Assembly: GCA_014706385.1 (NCBI GenBank)
Contig: JACGZH010000010.1
Span: forward strand, 496,001 to 560,000
DNA from: Phaffia rhodozyma
Lineage: Eukaryota > Basidiomycota > Tremellomycetes > Cystofilobasidiales > Mrakiaceae
Reading direction: 5' to 3'
Length of the DNA: 64,000 nt
Made by a program: the position numbers and the translations under genes. Each line of letters starts with the position of its first letter. Position 1 is the stretch's first letter. Of the stretch, positions 12,586-24,154 are shown in pieces. A model generated the notes under the pieces. The model was not told the DNA's origin. It saw only the letters and a list, made by a program, of their open reading frames with translations, and made no database searches.

Positions 12586-13140
12586 TTATAAACCTCAGAC
12601 CGATCGTAGTAGTCAACTATCTGTCTCTTCGGTAGATCTAGATCTGATCAGAGGCCTAGTTTTAGACTGGACAAAATGGGACATTTTTATCATTACCAGA
12701 ACCTCTTTGACTTCTTTATCAAGCGAGCGAATGAAATGAAGCAGAACAAAACGGACGAGGAAGGAGAAAGATTGATGTAGAAAGAAAAAGAAAATTTATG
12801 GAGAAACGTCGTGTATCTATCGATAGATATGCATGGAGACATGTAACATGGATAGTGAATATTGCAGGCATGAACATCGAACAAATAGTGGAGCAGAGTG
12901 GAATGGAAAAAGATGAGATGGAACAGAAAGAAAGATGAAATCAATGATAGAAGAGGAGAAAGACAACGGGATACGATAAATTCTTAACTAACGCGATAGT
13001 AGCTTGATCGAAGAAAAAAATCAGATATAGAGTGGAAAGGAAGTGTATGGCTTGTTTTATAGCCAAACCAAGCGACGTCAAGATGCCGGTCCTTTTGTTT
13101 ACAATCGAGAAAGGTAGAGCCCTGAATGGTAGAACCAGAG
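12586..13140. other. Convergent spacer, GNAT gene and carrier gene
   Basis: AT-rich 3' regions of two convergent genes. An open frame on the minus strand continues through 12941-13240 and would be the tail of the carrier only if an extra intron is removed; that alternative looks weaker. Confidence 0.4.
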
Positions 13141-16100
13141 TCAAACGATCAAGCGCGCGTATGTGAAGATCAAGGTACCATGAGCGATTGACTTTTGCGA
13201 AGGGGATAATCCAGACGACGGTAAAAAGAAAATCGAACACGCACCAAGCACAACGTATGCCAACGTTAACGGCGGGGTGAACACTCCGTACGATACCCAG
13301 ATCGTCTTACTAATGAGCCTCTCGAAAGCATCCCCCTTCGCCTTTTGAGTGATCTGCGCCAAAGTGATTGCAGGTGGGGACGAGACGATCAGGACGGCCG
13401 TCAAGATGAACACCGGGTCCTCAGCTGTGGAGGGGACGAGTATTAGAAATAGTGTGGTCAGCTCAAGTCCTCGTAAATCGGGACGACAAAGCAAAAATCT
13501 GAGAGAATGGAACAAACTGATAGGGAAAAAGTCGTAGATCGCCAGGAGTGCGATGACCGGAAGTAAAATCAGAGGAGTGATTATCATCCTGTGATAGCCC
13601 CTCGTCAATTGGTAATCAGCGACCTATGTCTATGACCCCTACAGGAACAGTAGTAAGCAAAATGAAAAGGAGATTCACCTTGAAACTATAGCGACAATGA
13701 CAGTTCTCGTCTCTCCAGGTCTTTGATCTTCCACTATGGTCTCGTCTTCGTTGTCATCCGCCAAAGCAATCGATCCAACATTCTTTCTTGACTTTCGGAA
13801 CCAACCACCAGTCCGTTTCTGCTTAGATACAACCGCAGTAGAGGTAGAGGTAGAGGTCGAACTAGACGCATATGGCTCAGTCGTGGATGTCTCAGAGGGA
13901 GAGGGCTTGGTGATGGTGACTGGAGGCTGGCCTTCACCTGGTTCTTGCCAAAAGTACTAAATGAGAGTTGATCGTATCACGACGTGCCAGAAACAACGCA
14001 GCAGAGAAGTAAAACAGCGAAGGGAGGATGATATGAATCTCGTCAGTCAAAAGCAGGCTTGCAGAAGCAATCTCAGAGGGAGAGATCGCACGTACAGCTC
14101 CAAGAACAATCAAAGTCAACGGGATCGAGCATTGGCCGGATGACTTGATGGCTTCCCGGATAGGTCTTAGCTGAGCCAGCGTGGCCTGAACCGGAGGAAT
14201 CATTGCGATTAGAATTGAGATCAAAACGGAATACATACTGTATGTTTGGTCGGTAAAAGTGGGAAAAAAGATCGGATTGATCATTAGACCAGCAACATCG
14301 GGGAAAAGAATTATATCTGAAGATCGGTCATAAAGTAAATCAAATACTAACGGTACAGTCATGCTGATCATCATGATCGTGAACAAAAGAGGTAGTGGAA
14401 AATAACGCAAGATGGGAAAGATCAGTGTTATGGATGAAAACTGAGCGTTCAGCCCGACGGGAGAGGAGATTTGAATGAGAATGGACGAACAACTCGTTCA
14501 CTCCTTTGAGGAATTTCTTGAACTTTCTACTCCACTTTGCCTTTGATGATTCCCTCTGGCCATCCAGCAATCTGTCCTCTTCCGTTTCGCCATCAACCTC
14601 ATCCTCGATCTCGCTCAGTCCACCTTTGATACTCTCGGCTGGAGAGTTCGGGAACGAGTGAAAGCTCATCTTTCTTCCCTTGACCAGAGGCCGACCATGA
14701 CCATTCTCCACCTCAAGGCCTCTAGGGCCGTGCCCGTTCGACCCAGAGGCTGTTACTACATCTTTCCAGGGATCTTCCACATCACCGATAGTTCGGAACT
14801 GCCTACTGGGCGAGGATGAAGGACTAGTAGTCACGAGAGTGGGCGTCCGGGAGTGCGCATTCGCGTCATCCGATTGGACAGGGGACGAGCCGGTTTCGAG
14901 CGCAGAGGATGACGTTTCAACAGGGTCGTCCGCCTGGGTTAAGAGGTGCACTCCGTAGGACCATCGAAGCTGTTTAGATGGAATGTCATATCAGTACTAT
15001 CTCATTCATAAGAGAGGAACTGCCCAATCAGAGCCGCATATGACGAACCATCATGCCGAGAGTAGAGTAAAGGACGAGGTAGGTCAGGGCTCGGCCAAGC
15101 ATAGCCTCATCGTCGTCGTCCTTTCCCCACTTGAGACCCGATCGAGAGAGGTAGTGTTAGGACATATGTCTAGTGATATGAACATGGTACAGTATTCAGA
15201 CGAACCTTCAACCCGGGTACTTCGACAACCAAACTTTGCATCAAAGCAATGGGAAGAGAGTTGGAGTTCATGAACATGGCTACCGTAAAGAGTGAAGTAT
15301 GAAGTGTGAGTACGAGGAACGATGAGCTAACTCTGTATTGGCTCGTTGTCAGGTCGATCATAAAGAGTACGTACATCCAGCCTAGACAGAGTTTTGGAGA
15401 AGCATCAGGAATCAAAGAAAGAGTTGGATCATCAGTATGGGAGGCCAAGAAAACGAAGATCTGCCACACAAGATCAGAGAATGTACCATAGCAAAAGATC
15501 TGTAGAGAAGAGAAAAAGGCTTGTAAGCCGGTAAGAACACTTGGATTGAACAAACTTCACGATCGGAAGGAGATGTACTGACTTTTGACTCTTCTTCAAC
15601 CTGAGCAAAGTTCCGAGACACCACGCGACGGCCATTGAGGTTCCAGTGACGACCACAAAGCCGACAGGAACGATCCACAGCTCTTTGATCTTTTCAGGAG
15701 AGAGTGAGAAAGCGACCTGTGCGTGGAAGGATCGTATGGTAACAAGTGTATATGTTTTAGGAGTGAAGGCAACAGATGATAAGCTTTCACTATATCTATC
15801 ACTTGAATTCGGCTTGGCAAGATGGACAGATAAGTCAAGACTGACCTTGGAAAAGAGTAGACACGGTGTAAAAAGGGATATGTTGAGCTTGTTGAGTTTC
15901 TGATCAAGAACAAAGTGTGAAAAGGGACGGGAGGTGTCAGTTATGATATGTAGTCGTTGTCTAGAAAAAGGCGTGAGAATGCTGTACCCTCTGGGTGGCT
16001 TTGTCGGTGATCTTGGCTCTAGCCAAGAAGAGACCTGCCGCACATCTTTAGAAAAGTATTTAAATAAGCAATGGGGGAAGATTAGTATCAGGACTGGATT

Positions 16101-16727
16101 GACAAGTATTGTGGTAGGCTGCGATGAGAGCCACGATCTATTTAATAGGTGAAATTCAATTGAGCAGAAGGGAACGCACAGCACAAAGACTTCGAGGATG
16201 GACTAAATCATGATGGGTGGAGGGGATGAGACCGTTTGTATCCGTTAGTCAAGACGTGAAAGATTGCTATGAGAAAGACGCGCCGGCTGATAAGGAGCTT
16301 ACCTCGAAGACTGTCTTCAAGAGATCTCGAACTTTGTGATTCAACAATTCAAGAAAAAGAGAGAGAGACGAAAAGGAAAAGAAAAGAAAGAAAGAAAAAA
16401 AGGAAAGGAAAGAAAAGAAAAGAAAAGAAAAGAAAAGAAAGAAATAAATGATGTCAGACGATAGGATCGAGAGGATCATCAATAGCGGGAGACACAGCAG
16501 CCTCTTGAACGAAGAGGAAGAAAGGCATCTAATCCAAACGGGTTGAACTGACTTGGAATATGACTTGTCATCCAACAGATAAATGTATATGAGTGTATGT
16601 CGTATGCGGATGTGGATGTGAGTGTGAGTGAGTTTGTATGATTTGAAAGATAAGGTCAACGATTGATGCGACAGACGTTGAGACCAGCCAGAAGACACAC
16701 GCACGTGCAGAGATCCAACGACGCCAT
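13141..16727 (-). CDS. Auxin-efflux-carrier-like (PIN/YBR287W-type) membrane transporter
   Basis: Integral membrane protein of the membrane-transport (auxin efflux carrier) family, in fungi represented by ER proteins such as YBR287W. Near the N-terminus the minus strand reads LLKTVFE (16297-16331) joined to ILEVFVLC, then AGLFLARAKITDKATQ and KLNKLNISLFTPCLLFSK, the classic first conserved block. More membrane exons run to about 15170. A hydrophilic Ser/Asp/Glu-rich loop of about 170 residues (14440-14950) separates the halves. The second half gives ATLAQLRPIREAIKSS and IPLTLIVLGA (14100-14190), then EDPVFILTAVLIVSSPPAIT and LAQITQKAKGDAFERLISKT (13300-13430), ending at a stop at 13141. The start is uncertain; an ATG at 16727 would need splicing over a long pyrimidine-tract intron. 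The 3' end could alternatively be spliced to a later stop. Confidence 0.8.
16343..16446. repeat. Polypurine tract (pyrimidine tract of the carrier's first intron)
   Basis: About 100 nt of nearly pure purine on + (AAAAG, GAAA and GA motifs). On the carrier gene's minus strand it is a very long pyrimidine tract just before the proposed 3' splice site at 16331/16332. Confidence 0.7.
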
Positions 16728-17744
16728 CGAGGGGTTATGCTGTGGCAAGCACAGCTCTACCATGAAACACCCATGTGTCCCTCATACGGTTCCTGATGTC
16801 GGAGATGTAATCCGAGCTACACTTGGTCCGTGAGCCGGTTCCTATAAGCCTCCCGCTTCCACTGCTGCTCTCATACCATCAGCGCACCATACTTCCAGCG
16901 CATTGTACTACAACGTTCATGTGGTCTGAGAACCATATATAAGACGGACGTTCTCGGCCACTTTGTGAATCGAAATACAAAGCCTGGACTATCCATTACT
17001 TCTGCTTTTGACCTTCCTTGTTTCCTTTGGTCCAAATGATTACATCTATCCTGTTTCCCAGCCCCAGGAGTTTGAGCTTTCTTCTCTGAAACCTAAGAAC
17101 CACATGTAGTTCCTTCTGTTTTAACCCTTCCGTTGTCAGCCCAGCTCCCGAGCCTAACACCTAAGAACGTCAGAATCGTTGGTCATCTCAGTCATATTTG
17201 ATTATTTGTCATTCAGATACACCAACATGACCCAATGCATGAGATCCAATCCGCTTCGATCACAGATCACAGATATGAAAATAAATATAGAGATTCATCT
17301 AGAACAAGATAAACAGTAAGCCCCTCGCCTGGCCGTCTGAACCAGAGGCTGAAAGGGCACGATGAGTATCGCCGATCGAAAGTCTAAAGACTCAGTGCCC
17401 TGATCAGAGGCGACTGCGCTTGCCAATCTTCTCTCGTGCAGAGCCGGAGATCGGCCTATGAACGTAGAAACGTGCTGACGTCAGTGCACAACGGCCCGTC
17501 GTCATCGAACGGAATTGATGGAGAACACAGACTGAATGAGAATTGACAGAGGTTGTAAAGCAGAAGGAAGCAGCATCCAGAGTGCAACAGATCGTATAAA
17601 GACAGATCGATTCCCAATCATCCTCTACGTCTTCTCTTCTCTTCCTCTCTCTTTCATCAGATCTACACATCTTTAAACCTATCACTCAAGCTCACGCGCA
17701 TACTCTCAACCTTTCCCCAAAAAGAACATCAAACCGCTTTCAGA
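16728..17744. promoter_or_regulatory. Long divergent spacer between the carrier and His-rich gene 1
   Basis: About 1 kb with no supported gene. It holds AT-rich elements and, at 17595-17600, a TATAAA 145 bp before the start codon of His-rich gene 1. A second TATATAA-like element lies near 16936. A spacer this long is unusual for the window and fits a strongly regulated gene. Confidence 0.45.
17595..17600 (+). promoter_or_regulatory. TATA-like box of His-rich gene 1
   Basis: TATAAA, 145 bp upstream of the ATG at 17745. The paralogue at 25236 has a TATA-like element at a matching distance (25371-25378), which supports both. Confidence 0.45.
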
Positions 17745-18927
17745 ATGGATCACGTCAAGAACTTTTTGAGCAGCTCCAACAAGGTTCGTCCCGCCATCTT
17801 TTTCTTTCTTTCTTTTTTCAACATCCAAAATACCCGCTCCAACTGGTCTTGTGCGTGCATTCTAACAAGATGCTTCTGTTTGCCATGACCCTCTACAGGA
17901 GACCTCCACCGAGGTTTGCAGTGAGATCGGACCCGAGGTCGTCCAGGAGACCAGTAAGTGATATGTGGTATACCTTCTGAGACTAGCCGATTCATCTTGC
18001 CAATTAATATACTCTGCTCTCTTTTCAGTCAACAAGCACGTCCACGTCGAGTCCGCCACCGCCGTCGACCGAGAACGACACATCCACCACCACCAGCACC
18101 GAGTGCAGCCGATCGCGGCGACGGAGCACCTGGCCGAGCAGCACATCACCCAGGTCGCGCCCGAGGTGACCCGGGAGCGGGTGGAGAAGCTGTCTGCTGA
18201 GAAGGAGGCGCTTCTTGCCCAGCAGCACGGTGCCATCCAGAACACTCGAGGTATGTTGTCTCGCCTCTGTTGTCTGGTAACTGTTTTCTGTACTGATAGA
18301 CGCGCCAACACTCTTGACAACTATAGCTATTGGAGCTACCATCCAGACCCAGGAGAACCTTGGTGTCACCGCTTCTGAGCACGTTCACCACCACGTTCAT
18401 GGTATGTACTTGTTGTCCAAGAACAATGCTGTACCAATAGAGTATCCTGCTTACATGTCTGTTTTATGTATCATCAGAGCACATCACCCCTGTGATCCAG
18501 AAGGACACTCATGAGCACAAGGTCCTACATCAGGTCGAGTTGATCCACGAGAAGATCCACGAAGCTCCTATCATCGTTCGTCCCTTGTCAATATACTACC
18601 ACTATTAATTGCTTCCTCTTATTAAATCATCTTCATCCAACGATACAGCACGAGACGACCACTCTCCCCACCATCTCCCTTGACGAGTTCCGAGCCAAGA
18701 CCCAGGCCGGCGATGCCGTCCACAACCACGGAGACACCCAGCACTCGCACCACTTCTACTCTGGCCTCCCCAAGGTTCAGGACGGTCACTCTGCTGTCGG
18801 AACCACCGGTGCACCATCCGCTATCCCTGGTACCTCCACCCACACTGACGTTGCTGGTCACCAGCACAACTCTGCCATCTCTGAGAAGGCCGCCAGCGCT
18901 GTCGAGAGGCGATCTGACCGAGTATAA
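17745..18927 (+). CDS. His-rich hydrophilic 'allergen'-type protein, copy 1
   Basis: Small hydrophilic His/Glu-rich protein resembling a fungal family often labelled 'allergen' in genome annotations; its molecular role is not known to me. It starts MDHVKNFLSSSNK at 17745. Six exons can be followed: 17745 to about 17783, about 17900-17952, 18030-18251, about 18327-18400, about 18479-18575, and about 18649-18927. Landmarks are INKHVHVESATAVDRERH, HHHQHRVQPIAATEHLAEQH, VTASEHVHHHVHEHITPVIQ and TTTLPTISLDEFRAKTQAGD, ending RRSDRV. There is no signal peptide or membrane segment, so it is probably a cytosolic, largely disordered protein. A near-copy lies inverted at 24155-25236; exon 3 and intron 2 match it base for base, while the first exon, first intron and the tail differ. 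A TATA box and long upstream region suggest inducible expression. Confidence 0.72.
17935..18270. repeat. Inverted-repeat arm 1 (336-bp identical tract)
   Basis: The reverse complement of 24743-25078 matches this segment base for base as far as I can read, over 336 bp without an indel. The tract covers the end of exon 2, all of intron 2, all of exon 3 and the first bases of intron 3. Sequence on both sides diverges at once. Confidence 0.85.
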
Positions 18928-21900
18928 ACGTTTGTTTATGGTAGCTAATGTGTAACGGATCTGTCTTTGTTTTGCCCTTCTATTCTGCCTCTTTGTTCCG
19001 ACGGAACCATCTTCTTATAATTCATCTACACAATCTTCATCCTTTAACCTACCTCCAACCACCAGTGTTGTTTCCACCAACCCGACCACCTGTCTGTACT
19101 TCTGGCGGCTTTGTATTCTTATGCATGAAATGTTTATTATCGTTTTCATCACCGTCGAGGACTTATCTTGGCTGTCTAACCCTAACGATCAAAATATCAC
19201 ACGCGCGTGTTGTTATTTCCGACCAACATCCGGACAGGGAGCATTTTGGATCATTTTCTCTTACAACCATCGACTCCTTTCTCTCTCTCGCCATCTGTAT
19301 TCTCCCAATCGATTTATTCATACAGAGTCCTCGTTCTCCCCTGTTTCTTACAAGACCAAAAAGAGCGCAAGGGGCCCAAAGACGTTCTTGCTTCCTATCA
19401 ACTCCATGCCCTACACATCTATCCTCGAAGCCCTCGCCTCTGTAAACCTGCTCAAGCCATCGTCTCCTTCTTCTAGTCCTAGACCTGACATTTGGACAAT
19501 CTCCTAGGGCGATGTCTCTTGATCCAAAAAAAAAAGAGAACCCCTCAAACAAATTTAAGCCCAACGTATCTCTCCTTCGATCATCGAACCCTCTTTCGTA
19601 ACTCTGATGTTTCTTCTTCTCTTCTCTTGTCGGAAGAAGATAGAGGTCTCACAGAGAGAACATACCTTGGATGTTTGTGCCTGCAACTACACCTCATTCT
19701 TCAAAGTCCTTGGAAACCCGAGCTCTAGTCTTGACTCTCTTTGTTGTCGACTGATTGGGGAGGGAAATCTCTCCCTCGAGTCTCTGTCCCTGTTTGGGGG
19801 AGGGATTTTGAGAATGAGGTGCAAGCCAACTCCTTGGGTTCTACTCGGAACGGTTCTTTTTCTTTTTCCTCTTTTTGGTCTCTCTCTTTGAGATACCTTG
19901 GAGAAGAAAAAGGACGGCGTCTGGGCGTTTTCCGTCTTGGTTGATGGAGCCTGACAGGCGGTCGATCGAGAGATGGGTTTCTCCCCCTAACCCTAAATGA
20001 GTCTCCTTTCCCTTACCCACTCTCGTTGCCATCGTCCAAACTGGACTCGATAGGAGGTTGTTCGGTTCCCCTCGGTCGATACCACACAAAGAGGCGGATC
20101 TCTATAGCTCAAGATCCCCTCATCTTCCATAGGATGGACCGAACGAGCTCTACCCTTCCTAAACAACAAGGTAGCCAATCCTGCGTCCCCCCTTCCTACC
20201 TAGCGTACCCCTTCACCCGATGACATTTCTTCTTGATGTCGGCAACACCGGGTCGTTGGCGAGTCCTGAATCTGAACCGATGTTCGGAAGAAGAGAGGAC
20301 GGGTTCTTGGGAGATAAAGTGGCATCCGATCCGGGAGATTCTGTGCAAGGTCAAGTGTTCAAGCAGAAGAGGGCAACCACGGACGATGGTCAGGTTTGAT
20401 AGGTGTTGGATGGGTCCTTTCCTCTTCTTTCCTTTTTTTATACCAAGAGTAGAAAAGGGATGAGCGAGGAAAGAGACGAGCAGGTAGGCTTGCGACTATA
20501 CAGAGGCGGATCTTTTCGGAAAAAGAAAAGAGGATACCTGTTGATTGGGCAACAAAGAGGGTTCCCTTGGTTCTCTTTCTTGTGAGTGTAGCCCTGGAGA
20601 GGAGCGCGCTGTCGTGTTGTTGTTTGATTATGAGTTTACATATGGAGGAGCCCCTTGTTTTCTCAATGAACAAGGGAGAGATGCATGGGTATCGTGAAGG
20701 AAGGACACGGAAATTCGTGTCCTTTCTCCTGCTTTCTTCAACTTCGGTCAAGAAAGTAGTGGGTTGGAAGGGCGAGCATCCTGATCTAGGTTCGTCTATC
20801 GATGCATTCCTCTGTTTCTCTTCTCGTGTCTCCGTCAAGATTAGGGAACCAGGGGTTATGTATATCTTGCCCCTTGACCTCTGACTAATTTCATCACTTT
20901 TATTAGGTCAGACTTGTTCTCTTCGTCATCCCCTGAACTCGTTCGATGATGCCTTCGAGATGCTCTTCCCACTTCGCTGGAAGATATCTCGTTTCCTTCT
21001 CAGAACGAATATCGAGGCAGAGAAAGGGTTCTTCGGTATGGTCGCTCGATGGATGCTTCTTTTCTTAAGGAGAAACAAACAAGGAAAGAAAGATGAAGAT
21101 TAGACGAAGATATTGAGGATTCATAGCCTTCTTCTGTCTTTTTGTTTTCTCTCGAAGAACTCCGACCCATCCGATCTTCCTTTCTTTCTTGCTCGACACG
21201 GTCTCTCCTCACACCTACTTAGTACTTCCCGAGTCTTTCTGACCCCTCTTCTCTCGCCATGTTCAGTAGAGAGTAAACGAAAGAAGCAAACCCAAAGACA
21301 CTCTTTAGGGCAGGTCATCCGTCAGGGATCTCGCCCGCCTCACTGTGATTAACCCCTCTGAGCTCCTCGCCTGGCGACTCTGTTCACCTTGGTCCTCTTC
21401 CTGGTCCTCGCCGTTCTCATCGATCTTCCCTCGGTACGCTCCGCTCTTCTCTTGTCCGATCGACAGACCGTCTTCTTCCCGAAGAAAGCCCCCCTTTTCA
21501 GAGCAGACGTCCTTCTCCTTCTATTCTCTCGCTCTCTCATAGGAGTAGGGGAAAAGAACGGTCGGAGACATGCTAGAGTCAAGGCTCGATTCCTGATGGG
21601 AGCACTCTTTCACCTCGAGTGGGATGAATGCACGTTCAGTTCGATCGGAAGAGTCGACGCGTCCTATCCTGTCTGGGAAGAGCACAGACTTGGGGAGTTG
21701 AAAATGAAATGTTGGCTGTGGGACAGAAGAGGGCAACGGTCTCTTTCTCTCGAAAGGAGGAAAGTGGTGGACATTGAGCTACGTTCGGTGTGGAAGTCAG
21801 AAGTGTGGTCATCATGTAAGGTTCTAGAGAGGAGAGGTTCTCTATCTTCTTTTCCTTGAAATCCAAGGACGGCTGAGTGAGCAGGGCGGAGACATAGCAA

Positions 21901-22490
21901 GATGCTGTGTTGGTACGAAGAGGAGCAGAAACAGAGCAAGAAGAGAGGACTCAAAAGGTCCTTTTCAGCTTGGTGGATTCTTCGGAATTCAAAAACAAAG
22001 GGGAGGGTGAAAGAGTCGAGAAGCGCGCGCATGTCCGTGTGTCTGTTCTCTCTTTCTCTCGAAGGAGTCTTTGATCTCTCCTTTCTTTTCGGAAAGAGGA
22101 CGTGGATAGCGAGATGAATTCTCTATGAGAGAACGTCGAAGACCTTTTCCATGTCCAGAGGAGTTCATATCGTTCTTTCCTCCACTTCTTTCCCTAGGTT
22201 AGAGGTGGAGGAGGAAACTATAGTTCTTCTTTTTTTTCTTTCTTTCTTCTCACTCAAACTTATTTTTCTCACCTTCTCTGATGAACGGGTATTTTGTCTT
22301 CTTAAGTCGACCGTTTATCAGAGAAGGTCATCCTTCTTTAATTCGCATCTCCTTCCAAACTCAAGCTCGCTCATCCTACCGAGACGATTGCTTTCCTTCT
22401 GAGATGGATGATGGAGACATGTATGTGATGAACGATAGAACGGGACTTGATCTAAAATGCAAGCAACGGACGGAAAGGAACGACAAAGAC
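18928..22490. other. Gene-poor block of about 3.5 kb
   Basis: No frame here gives a protein I recognise, and no chain of exons with shared frame and good splice sites is convincing. Reading frames of 80-160 codons occur on both strands but look like by-products of strong strand asymmetry: long pyrimidine-rich stretches (about 18960-19900, 21120-21540, 22140-22400) alternate with purine-rich ones (about 20440-20560, 21560-22140). The first part must include the 3' UTR of His-rich gene 1, the last part that of ERV2. It may hold a long noncoding RNA or worn-out mobile DNA; no terminal repeats were found by eye. Confidence 0.5.
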
Positions 22491-23898
22491 CTAACCACCC
22501 TTAATCATCTCTATTCCCGTCACTGTATCCTTCCCGGACTCTTGACCACTCGACTTCAATTGTCCATCCTCCTCGGCACAGCCACAATCATAAGTCTCGT
22601 CCAACGTCTCGCAATCGAACGCCGGTTTCAATAGCCTAGCGTTGACCATATTGTGTAAGCTGCATAACCAGAGACTAGCTGATTTCCTCGATGACGTTTG
22701 GGGTGGGTATTCTTTCAGAAGGGCTTGGAAGTGCTGTTTGTCCAAAACGAAGCGTTCGAGAAACCCATTCAGCTCAGACGTAAGAGCAAACTGACCTCGA
22801 AGAAGGAGGAACAAGAGAAAGATGGCAAAAAGCCAAGAGGAAAAGGAGAAGCTCACGGTGGCGCACTCTCCACAGGGATATAATCTAGAAAACAAATAAA
22901 AGTAGGAACGCAGAGCCGAGCGTTCATCTGCTGTAGGTTTCTACTCAGACATCGGTCATTCAAACGACAACAACGACAACAACAACAACCATTACGCCCG
23001 TGACCAGCCCCGGCATCCGTTTCAGCGTGCAAAAGAGTTAATGAGTTGTTAATACCACATGCACTGTGATGCTCGGAGAAAAAGAGTAGGTGTGAGGATT
23101 CTGCATCAAGCAGAAGGGGACAAGATAAGATTCGCACAGGACTTGCCTCTGGAAACCGAAGTGTCATCAGATGAAGGAGCTTCCAGCTTGCCCGACCTAG
23201 TTCGGCTCTACCATTCAAACAAACCAGACGAAACGTCCCCAAGGAAGAACCAGCCATGTGAGACGTTCAATTCAACAACGGTTAAGAAGAGCCATCGAAA
23301 ACGCAAGCCAGCAGGGTCAACGACGAGAGGTCAGGCGGGTCCACAAAACGACAGAACAAAATGAGAAAGAAACAGAGAAAACTCCACACTTTGCAGTTTC
23401 ATTCCCAAGATGACCCATCACCACACCTCCCTTGATGATCGCATTATCTAGTCTATCTCCAGATCCAACCCCCGCAGACTCTTTTCCGGATACCTTTGAT
23501 CCCGAAAGGACCCATCGATGAGATTCAAGATCAACACTTCCAGAAGCGAATGAGTCGGTTGTCAGGTCGTCATACACATCGGGAGAGGGCGGTGATGGCA
23601 CAAGAAAGTAGCATGCAGGAATCTGAGGTTCGATAGTGTTCCAACAGATGAGAAGGAAGCCGGGGCGATGGTCCGACCAGTTGGGTTCACGAAGGTCGGG
23701 GAAGACCGAGAGCAAGGTTGAAGTCGAGAGCGAACATCAAACAGACAATTCGTTAGAAGCAGATCGACGCTCGAAAAAAGGTAACACAGAATGAGAGCGT
23801 TGACGGCCACGAACGACTAGAAGGATTAAGCAGACGAGAAATGTTCGAAGAAACTTTGAATGAAGAAGCAACGAAGGCGAAAAGTTGCTCGAACTCAT
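22491..23898 (-). CDS. ERV2: Erv2-like FAD-linked sulfhydryl oxidase
   Basis: FAD-dependent thiol oxidase of the Erv1/Erv2/ALR family that makes disulfide bonds. The minus strand starts MSSSNFSPSLLLHSKFLRTF followed by LVCLILLVV, a hydrophobic segment fitting an ER signal anchor as in Erv2. A linker exon (about 23400-23640) ends GGVVMGHLGNETAK. Next, AELGRASWKLLHLMTLRFPE (about 23140-23200) is the flavin-binding start of the domain. The exon at about 22850-22895 gives FSRLYPCGEC, the redox-active CxxC. After an intron comes HFQALLKEYPPQTSSRKSAS then LWLCSLHNMVNARLLKPAFD (22600-22730), with the conserved CxxHNxVN flavin motif, and CETLDETYDCGC. It ends at the stop at 22491. Four introns are needed. 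The N-terminal anchor and lack of a mitochondrial presequence favour Erv2 (ER) over Erv1. Confidence 0.87.
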
Positions 23899-24154
23899 CG
23901 TGATGGTTACAGTCCAAAACAAACAAGTCGATTGTGTATTTCTCATCCGCGGCTTTCTATCTCTCACAATGGGACTGGGCGATTGAACAGATACTCATGA
24001 AAACATAAAGAGCTATCTAGTCAAAACAGATGACAACATCTAGCGATACATAGTTTAAGCAGAATATAACAAGGTAAGGGAGATATAATATTATAAAAGC
24101 CTCAGAGAATTCAGAAAGGTAGCATTTTTTTTGGGTCGAGATCAACGAGTCAAA

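Noticed and set aside
12941..13240. Extra C-terminal exon of the carrier
   Set aside because: It would need removal of a short intron with a weak pyrimidine tract and adds residues without family resemblance; the unspliced end at 13141 is simpler, though not proven.
18025..18400. Long antisense reading frames opposite the His-rich genes (both copies)
   Set aside because: They mirror the real exons and introns in codon-biased GC-rich DNA. The same frames occur in both copies only because the DNA is duplicated.
19985..19997. Telomere-like CCCTAACCCTAAA
   Set aside because: Only two units occur, with no extension on either side; too short for a telomeric or interstitial telomere tract.
20359..21859. 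Reading frames of 150-160 codons (20359-20838 minus, 21389-21859 plus)
   Set aside because: No family resemblance, low-complexity composition caused by strand asymmetry, and overlapping frames on the opposite strand of similar length.
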